Assembly (NCBI RefSeq): GCF_017488845.2
Contig: NZ_CP083373.1
Span: 1-64,000, forward strand
Reading direction: 5' to 3'
DNA from: Ensifer canadensis
GTDB taxonomy: Bacteria; Pseudomonadota; Alphaproteobacteria; Rhizobiales; Rhizobiaceae
DNA length: 64,000 bases
The notes beneath the pieces were generated by a model. The model was not told where the DNA came from. It was given only the letters and a program-made list of their open reading frames with translations, and made no database searches. Position 1 is the stretch's first letter. Each line of letters opens with the position of its first letter. The translations under genes were made by a program, and so were the position numbers. Below, piece after piece: positions 44,553 to 52,242 of the stretch.

Positions 44553-44577
44553 GGAACAGATAGGAATGGCCACGGTT
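44553..44577 (+). promoter_or_regulatory. Orphan EcfG-type promoter
   Basis: GGAAC-N16-GGTT in the convergent gap after the BON-like gene. The only ORF that follows is a 37-codon frame from 44589 without a ribosome binding site, so the transcript may be antisense to the membrane protein gene at 44633-44860. Confidence 0.5.
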
Positions 44578-44632
44578 CGATTATCTCGATGGGCGCAAAG
44601 CCGCTTCAATCGTCGATCGCACTTGGGATCTA

Positions 44633-44860
44633 TCAATCCTCGGCAATCATCATCAAAGCCGTCGCCAGGGCACCGAGGCCAAAGGATGCGCCGAAAGCGT
44701 AGATCTGCAGCCCGAATGCAAGCGGATCAAGACCCTCGCCGTGCCCGAGGGCGCCCGGAGCGACTATTGCGATCGAAGCGGCGGTTGCTGCCCCAAGCAG
44801 AAACCCCACGCCCACATTCAAAATAACGAACCTGATCAGCGTCGGCATGATGAACCTCAT
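44633..44860 (-). CDS. Small membrane protein
   Basis: About 75 residues from M-R-F-I-M-P-T-L (a later ATG at 44848 is also possible). Two hydrophobic helices (F-V-I-L-N-V-G-V-G-F-L-L-G and F-G-A-S-F-G-L-G-A-L-A-T-A-L) flank a short loop. The TTG at 44881 overlaps the -10 element and is excluded. Function unknown. Confidence 0.65.
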   Translation of the reverse strand: MRFIMPTLIRFVILNVGVGFLLGAATAASIAIVAPGALGHGEGLDPLAFGLQIYAFGASFGLGALATALMMIAED

Positions 44861-44880
44861 GAACCTCGCGATCCATCCCA

Positions 44881-44905
44881 AACCTCAAAATCGACTATCG
44901 GTTCC
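44881..44905 (-). promoter_or_regulatory. EcfG-type promoter
   Basis: The minus strand reads GGAAC-N16-GGTT, 21-33 bases before the candidate starts of the small membrane protein. It is divergent from the promoter at 44950. Confidence 0.7.
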
Positions 44906-44949
44906 GATCGCCCAAAAGAAATCGATCACGAACGTGGCAACGAATGAGC

Positions 44950-44974
44950 GGAACAAAGGAGAGGGCCGACCGTT
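44950..44974 (+). promoter_or_regulatory. EcfG-type promoter, perfect match
   Basis: GGAAC-N16-CGTT, ending 32 bases before the 41-codon ORF at 45006 and upstream of the CBS-domain gene. Confidence 0.8.
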
Positions 44975-45005
44975 AGCAAACAACATCACAGCGGAAGGAA
45001 CCCCA

Positions 45006-45131
45006 ATGGAAACCGAAGCGGAAAACGATTCCGCCGCCCGAGCTTCCCTGAGCATGATTGATCAGCTTCGGCGCGTTTGCCGCCCGGCGGCTCGCTGCCA
45101 TGGGAGGGAACTGCGGTTTCCAGCAGGATAG
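45006..45131 (+). CDS. 41-aa leader protein
   Basis: A short ORF starting M-E-T-E-A-E-N-D-S-A with an AAGGAA site 4 bases upstream, placed exactly where the first gene of the EcfG transcript should be. The product is charged and Arg-rich at its end. It stops 9 bases before the CBS gene, so it could couple translation. Confidence 0.5.
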   Translation: METEAENDSAARASLSMIDQLRRVCRPAARCHGRELRFPAG

Positions 45132-45140
45132 GAGCTAAGC

Positions 45141-45566
45141 ATGCAAATTGCCCAGATCATGACCAAGAACGTGCATATCGTCAGCCCGGATGATACCGTG
45201 GCTGCAGTCGCCCGCCATATGGCTGACAACGACATTGGATTTCTTCCTGTCGAACAAGATGACCGCCTCGTCGGCACGATCACCGACAGGGACATCGTCG
45301 TGCGGTGCGTGGCCGACGGCCGCGACGGGGATACGACAGTGGCTGAGGTGATGTCGGCGGACGTCAAATACTGCTTTGAAGATGAAGAAATCGGCGACGT
45401 TGCCCGTAACATGGGCGATATTCAGGTTCGACTTCCAGTGCTCAATCGCGACAAAAGGCTGGTGGGTGTCGTGTCTCTTGCAGACGCCGCCCGCAGAGAT
45501 CCTTCGCTCGCGGGTGCGGGATTGCAGGGCGTGACGGCACCTGGTGGCGCCCATAACCAGGAATAG
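45141..45566 (+). CDS. Tandem CBS-domain protein
   Basis: A 141-residue protein made of two CBS motifs (Bateman module): M-T-K-N-V-H-I-V-S-P-D-D-T, G-F-L-P-V-E-Q-D-D-R-L-V-G-T-I-T-D-R-D-I and a second copy ending L-V-G-V-V-S-L-A-D. Such stand-alone modules bind adenine nucleotides and often respond to stress or energy state. An AGGAG site precedes the ATG. Likely in one transcript with the small ORF upstream and the HD gene downstream. Confidence 0.85.
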   Translation: MQIAQIMTKNVHIVSPDDTVAAVARHMADNDIGFLPVEQDDRLVGTITDRDIVVRCVADGRDGDTTVAEVMSADVKYCFEDEEIGDVARNMGDIQVRLPVLNRDKRLVGVVSLADAARRDPSLAGAGLQGVTAPGGAHNQE

Positions 45567-45570
45567 GCCC

Positions 45571-46053
45571 ATGCCTGAGATGCCGGGCAACGAAAACGAA
45601 CCGATGGACAGCGGTGTCTTGAGCTCGCACGATGCATTGCTTCTCGCCAGCGAAGTTGCTGCTGAGGCCCATCAGGGGCAATTGGACAAAACGGGGCAAC
45701 CGTATTTCAGGCACTGTCAGCGTGTTGCGAACGCCGTGGACGGGATGGATGCCAAGGTCGTGGCCTATTTACACGACGTCCTGGAGAAGGGACCGGGCTG
45801 GTCGGCTCAGCGATTGCTGGAAAAAGGATTTGATCCCGTGATCGTTGGCGCTGTCGTGGCGCTGACAAAAGAACCGGCCGAGCCGGAACCAGCCTTTGTA
45901 AGGCGGGCGGCGTCAAACCCACTTGCCCTCCCGGTCAAGCATGCAGATCTCTTGGACAATTTGGAACAGGCGCTGGCGAGCAGGATGGAAACGCAAAAAT
46001 ACCTCGATGGGCTGCGGATCCTTGAAGCCGAATTCGGTTGCCTCTCGGATTGA
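45571..46053 (+). CDS. HD-domain protein, (p)ppGpp hydrolase-like
   Basis: A 160-residue protein resembling the small MESH1/SpoT-type HD hydrolases: A-H-Q-G-Q-L-D-K-T-G-Q-P-Y, R-H-C-Q-R-V, L-H-D-V-L-E and V-K-H-A-D-L-L-D-N. The metal-binding His and Asp residues are present. In place of the HDxxED signature it has H-D-V-L-E-K, so the second acidic residue is a Lys, which could lower or change activity. It follows the CBS gene by 4 bases with an AGGAAT site. Confidence 0.72.
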   Translation: MPEMPGNENEPMDSGVLSSHDALLLASEVAAEAHQGQLDKTGQPYFRHCQRVANAVDGMDAKVVAYLHDVLEKGPGWSAQRLLEKGFDPVIVGAVVALTKEPAEPEPAFVRRAASNPLALPVKHADLLDNLEQALASRMETQKYLDGLRILEAEFGCLSD

Positions 46054-46279
46054 TCCGCGCGCAGCAATGAGCGCGTTGACGCTTAATGCAAGGGATTCCC
46101 ATCGCAGGTACAAGCCCATGCGGGACTTAGCCGCCCTGATGGCGTCCAGTGCGGGAGGCGGTTGCCTGTTGATCACGATTTCAGATTGGTGCTCGCACTT
46201 TGCAAAACTATGTAGCAAATCCACAAGTAGGAACGAGGCGTCGCCGCTCCATTTGCGCAGAGCTCAACAGGCTCCCCGT

Positions 46280-46570
46280 TCATTCCGGCAATCCGGCCAT
46301 CCGATAACCTTCAGCCAAGCGCTGGATCGTCTCCATGTCGCGGGCGGGTTGTGCAGCGGACCAGTGAGCAATCGTGAAGTTCGGTGTCGTCGCGATGAAA
46401 AGAGCTGCCTCACGCATTGCCTCGTCTCTGCGGCCGAGCACATACTTGGACGGCTGCGTGTTCAGTCCGATGATCGAGCCTGCCGTTAGCTGGGCGATAG
46501 GGAATAATTCGAAACGCCCTTGTGTCTTACTATACCCAGTCGGCGACGTTTTGCTGAGGACCACGATCAT
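46280..46570 (-). other. Unrecognised ORF or gene fragment
   Basis: The minus-strand frame ends with a protein-like stretch (R-R-D-E-A-M-R-E-A-A-L-F-I-A-T-T-P, then S-A-A-Q-P-A-R-D-M-E-T-I-Q-R-L) but the N-terminal part is not convincing and no ribosome binding site is visible. It may be the C-terminal remnant of a rhizobial gene. Confidence 0.35.
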
Positions 46571-47924
46571 GAATTCTCGCAGAGTTCCGCTCGTTCTTGG
46601 TGTTCCGGGGGTCATTTTGCTCGGAGCGATCACGGCAGGTTGCCTCGCCGCGACCGCCCAAAGTACCGCAACGGCGCCGACGAACGGCGGCTACGGCCCT
46701 CATCCGACGCTTCCGAAACCGAAACCCACACTGATCCCGACGATCAACATCGCCCAAGCAAAAGGGTGGAACGGCGGCGCGAGGCCAAAGCCGGCGAAGG
46801 GCCTGAAGGTCAACGCCTTTGCGAAGGGCCTCGATCATCCGCGCTGGATTCATGTCTTGCCGAACGGCGACGTGCTTGTGGCCGAGACAAACGCGCCCGC
46901 CAAGAAGGACAGCGGCTTCAGCCTGCGCAAGGTCTTCATGGCGCAGGCCATGAAGCGGGCGGGCGCGGCGACGGAGAGCGCCAACCGCATTGCGCTTTTG
47001 CGGGACACGGATGGCGATGGTGTTGCCGATCTGCGCAGACCCTTCATCGAGGGGCTCAATTCGCCGTTCGGTATGGCGCTCGTCAACGGAAAGCTTTACG
47101 TTGCCAATACCGACGCCGTCGTCGCCTATTCTTATTCCTCCGGTCAAACCCGGATAACGGCGGCGCCGCAAAAGGTCGTCGACCTGCCGGCCGGAGACAT
47201 CAATCACCACTGGACCAAGGATCTGATCGCCGGGCGCGACGGTGGGAAGCTCTACGTTACCGTCGGATCTAACAGCAATGTCGGCGAGAATGGCATTGCG
47301 GCGGAGAAAAACCGTGCCGCGGTGCTGGAAGTAGATCCCGCCCGCCACAAAACACGGATTTTCGCTTCGGGCTTACGAAACCCCAACGGACTTGCCTGGA
47401 ATCCGCACAGCGGCAGGCTCTGGGTGGTCGTCAATGAGCGCGACGAGATCGGTGACGACCTCGTGCCGGATTACATGACTTCGTTGCGTCAGGGCGGCTT
47501 CTATGGCTGGCCCTTCAGTTACTTCGGCCAGAATATTGACATCCGCGCAAAGCCGCCGCGCCCGGATCTCGTCGCCAAAGCAATCAAGCCCGACTATGCG
47601 CTCGGCTCCCACACTGCCTCCCTGGGATTAACCTTCGACAAGGAATCATCCCTTCCTTCCCCGTACCGCGGCGGCGCCTTCGTTGGCCAGCACGGTTCAT
47701 GGAACCGAAGCGTGCACAGCGGCTACAAAGTGATCTTCGTGCAGTTTCGCAACGGCCAACCAGCCGGCCGGCCGAAGGACATTCTCACGGGCTTCATCGG
47801 CGCTGGCGATACGGCCATGGGCCGCCCGGTCGGGGTGACTTTCGACAAGACGGGCGCCTTGCTCGTCGCCGACGACGTGGGCAACGTCATCTGGCGGGTA
47901 ACATCCGCCCAACGCGGGGAATGA
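46569..47924 (+). CDS. PQQ-dependent sugar dehydrogenase-like protein
   Basis: A 451-residue paralogue of the protein at 36859. The start MNSRRVPLVLG has a GAGGA site; the signal sequence ends in a lipobox-like A-I-T-A-G-C. Shared motifs are H-P-R-W-I-H-V-L-P-N-G-D-V-L-V-A-E-T, D-I-N-H-H-W-T-K-D, G-L-R-N-P-N-G-L-A-W and F-V-G-Q-H-G-S-W-N-R. Periplasmic aldose oxidation with PQQ is the family activity. The 3' end is duplicated at 18828-19085. Confidence 0.85.
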   Translation: MNSRRVPLVLGVPGVILLGAITAGCLAATAQSTATAPTNGGYGPHPTLPKPKPTLIPTINIAQAKGWNGGARPKPAKGLKVNAFAKGLDHPRWIHVLPNGDVLVAETNAPAKKDSGFSLRKVFMAQAMKRAGAATESANRIALLRDTDGDGVADLRRPFIEGLNSPFGMALVNGKLYVANTDAVVAYSYSSGQTRITAAPQKVVDLPAGDINHHWTKDLIAGRDGGKLYVTVGSNSNVGENGIAAEKNRAAVLEVDPARHKTRIFASGLRNPNGLAWNPHSGRLWVVVNERDEIGDDLVPDYMTSLRQGGFYGWPFSYFGQNIDIRAKPPRPDLVAKAIKPDYALGSHTASLGLTFDKESSLPSPYRGGAFVGQHGSWNRSVHSGYKVIFVQFRNGQPAGRPKDILTGFIGAGDTAMGRPVGVTFDKTGALLVADDVGNVIWRVTSAQRGE

Positions 47925-47975
47925 GACAACCTTCTGCGCGGATTTCTGTCGTGAGCGTCTCCTTCCGAAAGGCAG

Positions 47976-48000
47976 GGAACAACTTTCAAAAACAGCAGTT
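47976..48000 (+). promoter_or_regulatory. EcfG-type promoter
   Basis: GGAAC-N16-AGTT, 17 bases before the first ATG of the PRC-barrel gene. Confidence 0.65.
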
Positions 48001-48017
48001 CTCCAGTCCAAGGAGGA

Positions 48018-48388
48018 ATGAAAATGGGTACCCTTGATATGCGTCTATCTCCCTCATTGCCAGCGACAAGGTGGTGGGGACGTACGTCTACGACAGGACC
48101 GGCAATCACATAGGATCTATCGAGAAGATCATTCTCGAAAAGCGTGGTGGACGCGTTGCCTATGCTGTGCTGAGCTTCGGCGGTCTTTTGGGAATTGGAG
48201 ATGACCACTATCCCCTTCCGTGGGACGTACTCGACTATAATCCCGGCCTCGGCGGCTTCCAGGTAAGCATCACAAAGGATCAACTCGAGGGAGCACCAAG
48301 ATATCCGCGAGACCAGGATTTTGATTGGAGTGCCGAGAGAGGCCGACAGGTTTACGACTACTATGGGATTGAGCCCTATTGGGTGTAA
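48018..48388 (+). pseudogene. PRC-barrel protein with N-terminal frameshift
   Basis: The natural start, with an AAGGAGG site, gives M-K-M-G-T-L-D-M-R-L-S-P-S and then leaves the family frame. The family frame resumes as I-A-S-D-K-V-V-G-T-Y-V-Y-D and continues through G-R-V-A-Y-A-V-L-S-F-G-G-L-L-G-I-G and Y-P-L-P-W-D-V-L to the stop at 48388. A small deletion near 48055 explains this. A product could still start at GTG 48071, losing the first strand, but without a proper ribosome binding site. PRC-barrel proteins of this type are typical rhizobial stress proteins. Confidence 0.7.
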
Positions 48389-48669
48389 TTCAAAAAAGTC
48401 TAAACAGTGTCTGTCGGATTTGCGATAGATCGAACCAACTCAACTGCTACGACTCATAACATTCGGAGAGAAAAAAACCGACATGGCTTGGGTCGTCTTG
48501 CAGGGCACGTCGGCGAAACTGCACAGACCAAGGCTCGCCAAATCACGCATGGATCGAGACATTCTTGGCTCCCGGCGGACCTTCTTCGCTCGGGTTCATT
48601 CTCAGTAACTCGTACGACGCGATTATCGAGACCATCTGTGTCGTTGAGTCGATTTGTTGTCATTGGGAT

Positions 48670-48694
48670 GGAACAGGAGCGCGCCAGCGTTGTT
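48670..48694 (+). promoter_or_regulatory. EcfG-type promoter
   Basis: GGAAC-N16-TGTT, ending 27 bases before the start at 48722. Confidence 0.55.
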
Positions 48695-48721
48695 CTGCGG
48701 CAACAAGGAGGAATCATCACC

Positions 48722-49360
48722 ATGGCAGAAGATCGATATGAACGTGAGGAACGGTATGGCCGTGACTACGAGGCTGAACGAGACGGTTACCGCAGACCGG
48801 AAAAGCGCAGCCATCAACGCCCGTTGTCGGGTCAAGGACGAGCCCGCCCGGAGACCGATTTCGAGCGCGGCAGTCCCGAGGCTTGGAGCACCGACGATCT
48901 AGGCTACACCGAGCGCGCAGATCGGGCTGGCTACGGCCAGCGTCGACGCTACTCCGCCAATGAGGATAGCTACGCGCGAAGCGGTCGCGGTTACGACGAA
49001 GAACGTGGATTTCTCGAAAAGGCGGGAGACGAGGTTGCGTCCTGGCTCGGCGACGAGGATGCGGAATATCGCCGTCGGATGGACCAGTTTCGCGGCAAGG
49101 GCCCACGCGGATACAAGCGTTCCGACGAACGCATCAGAGACGATGTCAACGATCGGTTGACGGATGACGGGTGGCTGGATGCTTCCGATATCGAGGTTGT
49201 GGTTTCGAGCGGCGAGGTGACGCTCACCGGGCTGGTATCGTCACGCCAGGATAAGCGGCGTGCGGAAGACTGCGCCGACGCCGTCACTGGCGTCTCGCAT
49301 GTCCAAAACAATTTGCGGGTCCGCACCACGGATACGACTACTGGTATTGGCGAGCTTTAG
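48722..49360 (+). CDS. BON-domain protein with long charged N-terminus
   Basis: A 212-residue protein with an AAGGAGG site. The first 120 residues are dominated by Arg, Glu, Asp, Tyr and Gly, likely disordered. Then W-L-G-D-E-D-A-E-Y-R-R-R-M leads into a BON domain (D-D-V-N-D-R-L-T-D-D-G-W-L-D-A-S-D-I-E-V, G-E-V-T-L-T-G-L-V, A-V-T-G-V-S-H-V-Q-N-N-L-R-V). This is a common rhizobial stress protein layout. No signal peptide. The preceding 300 bases hold no gene. Confidence 0.82.
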   Translation: MAEDRYEREERYGRDYEAERDGYRRPEKRSHQRPLSGQGRARPETDFERGSPEAWSTDDLGYTERADRAGYGQRRRYSANEDSYARSGRGYDEERGFLEKAGDEVASWLGDEDAEYRRRMDQFRGKGPRGYKRSDERIRDDVNDRLTDDGWLDASDIEVVVSSGEVTLTGLVSSRQDKRRAEDCADAVTGVSHVQNNLRVRTTDTTTGIGEL

Positions 49361-49494
49361 CGACAACGGCAGGCAAACGGACGGGAACAGATGTCGTCTC
49401 ATCAGATGGCGATGAGACGATCTTCTAGGATTGTCGGATGCGGATTTTGTTCCCGCTTTCGCGGTGCGCCCTGTGACGAAACATCTGTCGATTG

Positions 49495-49648
49495 CTACTC
49501 CAAGCGTAACGCCATTATGAGTTCGTCGATTTCCGTGTCGTGGCCCAATAGGCCGTTTGGAATACGCCCAACCCTTACGAACCCGTGGCGTTCGTAGAAG
49601 CGGATCGCCATTCCGGGAACGCCGACGGCGAACAACGATCGAGCGCGG
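49495..49648 (-). pseudogene. GNAT acetyltransferase, C-terminal remnant
   Basis: The minus strand reads A-I-R-F-Y-E-R-H-G-F-V-R-V-G-R-I-P-N-G, then E-I-D-E-L-I-M-A-L-R-L-E and a stop at 49495. This is the end of a GNAT N-acetyltransferase. Everything before it is missing; it abuts the stop of the broken luxR. Confidence 0.6.
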
Positions 49649-50406
49649 TCAGATTTTTATCAATTCGAGGTAACTTGCCTTGGCGACGGCGTGATGGCTG
49701 GTAGAGGCTCCGAGCTTGAGCTTTGCCGAACGCAGGTACAACTTCACCGCATTTTCCGAAATGCCCAGGTTCGCTGCTATCTGCTTGGAAATCCGACCTG
49801 TTCCCAGCAGCTGCAGGCACTGGCATTCGCGTTTAGAGAGGTCCGATAACGACCGACTTCTCGAAGTGCAGCGGTAGAAAGCATCGTCTCATGAAGGAAG
49901 TGAGAAAGGATCTGCAGCTCGTGGATGCTCGAAGCGCGTTGCCTTAACCAATTGCGCTTGGATAGGTTTGAGGTCACGGAAAAGAGACTGCGTTCGCCTC
50001 TCGGGCCACGGATGGGGATCGTTAGGCCGTGGGGGCGATGTCGTAGGAACGCGCTTTTTCGAACATACGGGAGGTTAGTGTTGGCCGCTGATCAAGAGAC
50101 GACCAATCCACCGGGAAGAATCCCGAGCGAACGACGTCAACAACCGGATCTATGTCGAAATAGCACTTGTCGACGTAGATCTCCGTCCACTTATCCGAAC
50201 AGGTCGTGCAGTAATACGGATATAAGGCTGAGGTTCCTCCGCTGCAAACCAAGAGGAAGGTCATCTGCGACAAGCCGTACCGCTTGCGAAGTTCGCCCAG
50301 CAGAGGGTTGAAGATCTTCCGCACAACTGGCTGCCCGTAGCTTCCTCAAGGACAATGACAGTCTGCGGTTATCGACCATCGGGGAATACTCCAGTGTCCC
50401 GCCCAT
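49649..50406 (-). pseudogene. LuxR-type quorum-sensing regulator, frameshifted
   Basis: Three frames must be joined. The autoinducer-binding domain (R-K-R-Y-G-L-S-Q-M-T-F-L-L-V, Y-P-Y-Y, D-P-V-V, P-V-D-W-S-S-L) runs to A-P-T near 50025, continues in a second frame as G-L-T-I-P-I-R-G-P, and after R-E-V-G-R near 49855 shifts again into the HTH (L-S-K-R-E-C-Q-C-L-Q, then G-I-S-E-N-A-V-K-L-Y-L-R-S-A-K-L-K-L). The N-terminus near 50340 also appears disrupted. No luxI gene is in the window. The protein cannot be made intact. Confidence 0.75.
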
Positions 50407-50915
50407 TTGGACCTGTGTTCCCGAACCGAACTTTCAGATCTCAGAACAGATCCTAATGGAGGCGCTTGGGCAGCGGAACTGCAGGAAATACAGGTAGCAG
50501 ATGCGGGGCGCACCTGAAACTGCAGACTCCAGTTCCGTCAAAGGCACGTAGCGCGGGTAACAATCGACTGCGATCGGCGGCGGTACGAGCAGACTTGGCC
50601 GCCGTTCGGAAAGAACACAAGTCGTTTAAGCGGCTCCTCAATGAAGGGCGTGACAGTCCGATTGGGCTCTGCTTTAATTAGAGACGCCTTAAAGGTAATG
50701 GCTGACGGCAAGGCATGAGCGCGAGCGGAGTGAATCAGCTGGCTTTGAAACCCTCTCCTTGCGGCTGGTGATGGACTGGAGATGGACCGGGAGTTGTCGC
50801 GATTTGGACATCACTCTGGCACATCAAAAAGGGTTTTGAGGAAACAGTCTTGAGCCGTTCTTGCCGGAACGCACCCGCGACCTAGTTTCCGAAAGTCGGA
50901 AGAGAGGAGCTTCTA
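50407..50915. other. Intergenic region without a convincing gene
   Basis: About 500 bases with no supported gene, repeat or EcfG-type promoter. Confidence 0.4.
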
Positions 50916-51092
50916 ATGAATGACCACAAGGATCAGCGCGGCTCGATTGATGAGATGCCTAGTGCAATGGCACTTCAAGACATTTCGTTGAAGCTGCGAA
51001 AACTGGCGGATGAGCTGGCGGATCTGAAGGATCGCGCGACTGAAGAAGTTGGCGCTGACGGCTCGTCGGACGAATTGCTCCCCGAAGCCTGA
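50916..51092 (+). CDS. 58-aa acidic coiled-coil protein
   Basis: A short ORF with a GAGGAG site 7 bases before the ATG. The product (M-N-D-H-K-D-Q-R-G) has a helix with heptad spacing (L-Q-D-I-S-L-K-L-R-K-L-A-D-E-L-A-D-L-K) and an acidic tail. Function unknown. Confidence 0.55.
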   Translation: MNDHKDQRGSIDEMPSAMALQDISLKLRKLADELADLKDRATEEVGADGSSDELLPEA

Positions 51093-51165
51093 GCCATGGC
51101 CCGCAAACTCTTCATAACGGACTTTGGTTAACTTTCAGAACCGAACGAAATGTCGGAGTTGACTG

Positions 51166-51288
51166 ATGGGCTATGACTGGAATGGCGCTCGCTGGCGGCG
51201 GATGAGAGTGGCGCGATATGGCACGGCGGTAGCTTTGGCAGGATTGCTCGTAGCCGTTGCCAGCAGGGTCGTCATCAATGCACTTTGA
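51166..51288 (+). CDS. 40-aa membrane peptide
   Basis: A short ORF with a GGAG site. A basic N-terminus (W-R-R-M-R-V-A-R) precedes one hydrophobic helix (V-A-L-A-G-L-L-V-A-V-A). Plausible small membrane protein, but length alone makes chance possible. Confidence 0.4.
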   Translation: MGYDWNGARWRRMRVARYGTAVALAGLLVAVASRVVINAL

Positions 51289-51425
51289 TTGTATTGGCTT
51301 ACGGCGGCGATTGCACGGGGATGCCCCATCGAGACGCGATGTCGGGTTCGTCTTTCCATTTTCAAAAAAAGGGGCCAGGTGGCAACGATGTTGCCAAGGA
51401 TGACATTCGCGTTTCCGGATCTAGT

Positions 51426-51450
51426 GGAACCTTGGACCGTGAGCTCGGTT
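51426..51450 (+). promoter_or_regulatory. EcfG-type promoter
   Basis: GGAAC-N16-GGTT, ending 30 bases before the start at 51481. Confidence 0.7.
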
Positions 51451-51480
51451 TATGAGAGACAAACGCGACAGGAGAGTTCC

Positions 51481-51855
51481 ATGGCCAGCTATCTCGACAA
51501 CAAAAAAACCAAACAACACGACGCCGCGCCAATTCCCGCGGTCCGAGCCCGCCAAGGTTTTCTTGGCGTTCCGGTTCTCGCTGTGCTTGTCGGTGGACTT
51601 GTTCTTGCCATGGTCGCATGGGGCATAGCGGGTCTTTACGGTGAAGGTATCGACGATGACGCCGCGACCGCCCCAGAACAGGTCACAACGGAAAAACCAG
51701 CAGTAACTCCGAGCAACCAAGGCGTCGTCGACAACAATTCTTCAGAAAATGGGAGCGCGCAAACTGCCCCTGTCGATCGCGATCCGACCGCCGAGTCTGG
51801 AACTGGTGGTCCGTCAGAGATCAGGACGCCAACCGGAACCGAGAAGACCAAGTAG
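51481..51855 (+). CDS. Single-pass membrane protein with acidic tail
   Basis: A 124-residue protein. A basic cytoplasmic N-terminus (about 27 residues) is followed by one helix (V-P-V-L-A-V-L-V-G-G-L-V-L-A-M-V-A-W) and a Ser/Thr/Asn/Glu-rich tail likely in the periplasm. The ORF is open from 51289, but the promoter at 51426 rules out that start. No known family recognised. Confidence 0.7.
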   Translation: MASYLDNKKTKQHDAAPIPAVRARQGFLGVPVLAVLVGGLVLAMVAWGIAGLYGEGIDDDAATAPEQVTTEKPAVTPSNQGVVDNNSSENGSAQTAPVDRDPTAESGTGGPSEIRTPTGTEKTK

Positions 51856-51864
51856 GTCCCGCGA

Positions 51865-51969
51865 CTAAAGCAATGCAACCATTATAGCGATGGTCAACAT
51901 AGCGAACGCGACCAGGCCGGTATTGAGCAAATGAGCTCGGCTTCGATTGGTTTTGAAGGTACGAGACAT
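51865..51969 (-). CDS. 34-aa membrane peptide under EcfG-like promoter
   Basis: A tiny ORF (M-S-R-T-F-K-T-N-R-S-R) with a basic start and one hydrophobic helix (L-V-A-F-A-M-L-T-I-A-I-M-V-A-L-L) at its end. A GTGAGG-type site and an EcfG-like promoter 26 bases upstream support it. Confidence 0.55.
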   Translation of the reverse strand: MSRTFKTNRSRAHLLNTGLVAFAMLTIAIMVALL

Positions 51970-51994
51970 GACCTGACCTCACCATTCAAGGAGA

Positions 51995-52019
51995 AACGCG
52001 GGCCGTCCTTAATGGTTCA
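51995..52019 (-). promoter_or_regulatory. EcfG-like promoter
   Basis: The minus strand reads TGAAC-N16-CGTT, one -35 mismatch, correctly placed before the 34-aa ORF. Confidence 0.5.
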
Positions 52020-52242
52020 GGTGTCTTTTGAGCCATTGTTTCGCCGAGCCTGGCATAACGGTCGCGGAAACATACCGACATGGTGTTCGCGGGTGTAATG
52101 CGATGCGTCGCCAGGTGCTTATCGCGTGAAATTTAGCAGCGTTCGATGTATTTTTTCAACTCGCACGAGAGGGGACGGACTTGCGTCGCCGCTTTTCTTG
52201 TTCAAGGATGGCGCGGTCCCAGCATGGTTCGTGAGAGTGAAT

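Noticed and set aside
44589..44705. A 37-codon plus-strand ORF after the orphan promoter at 44553
   Set aside because: No ribosome binding site and antisense to the membrane protein gene; an antisense RNA is as likely.
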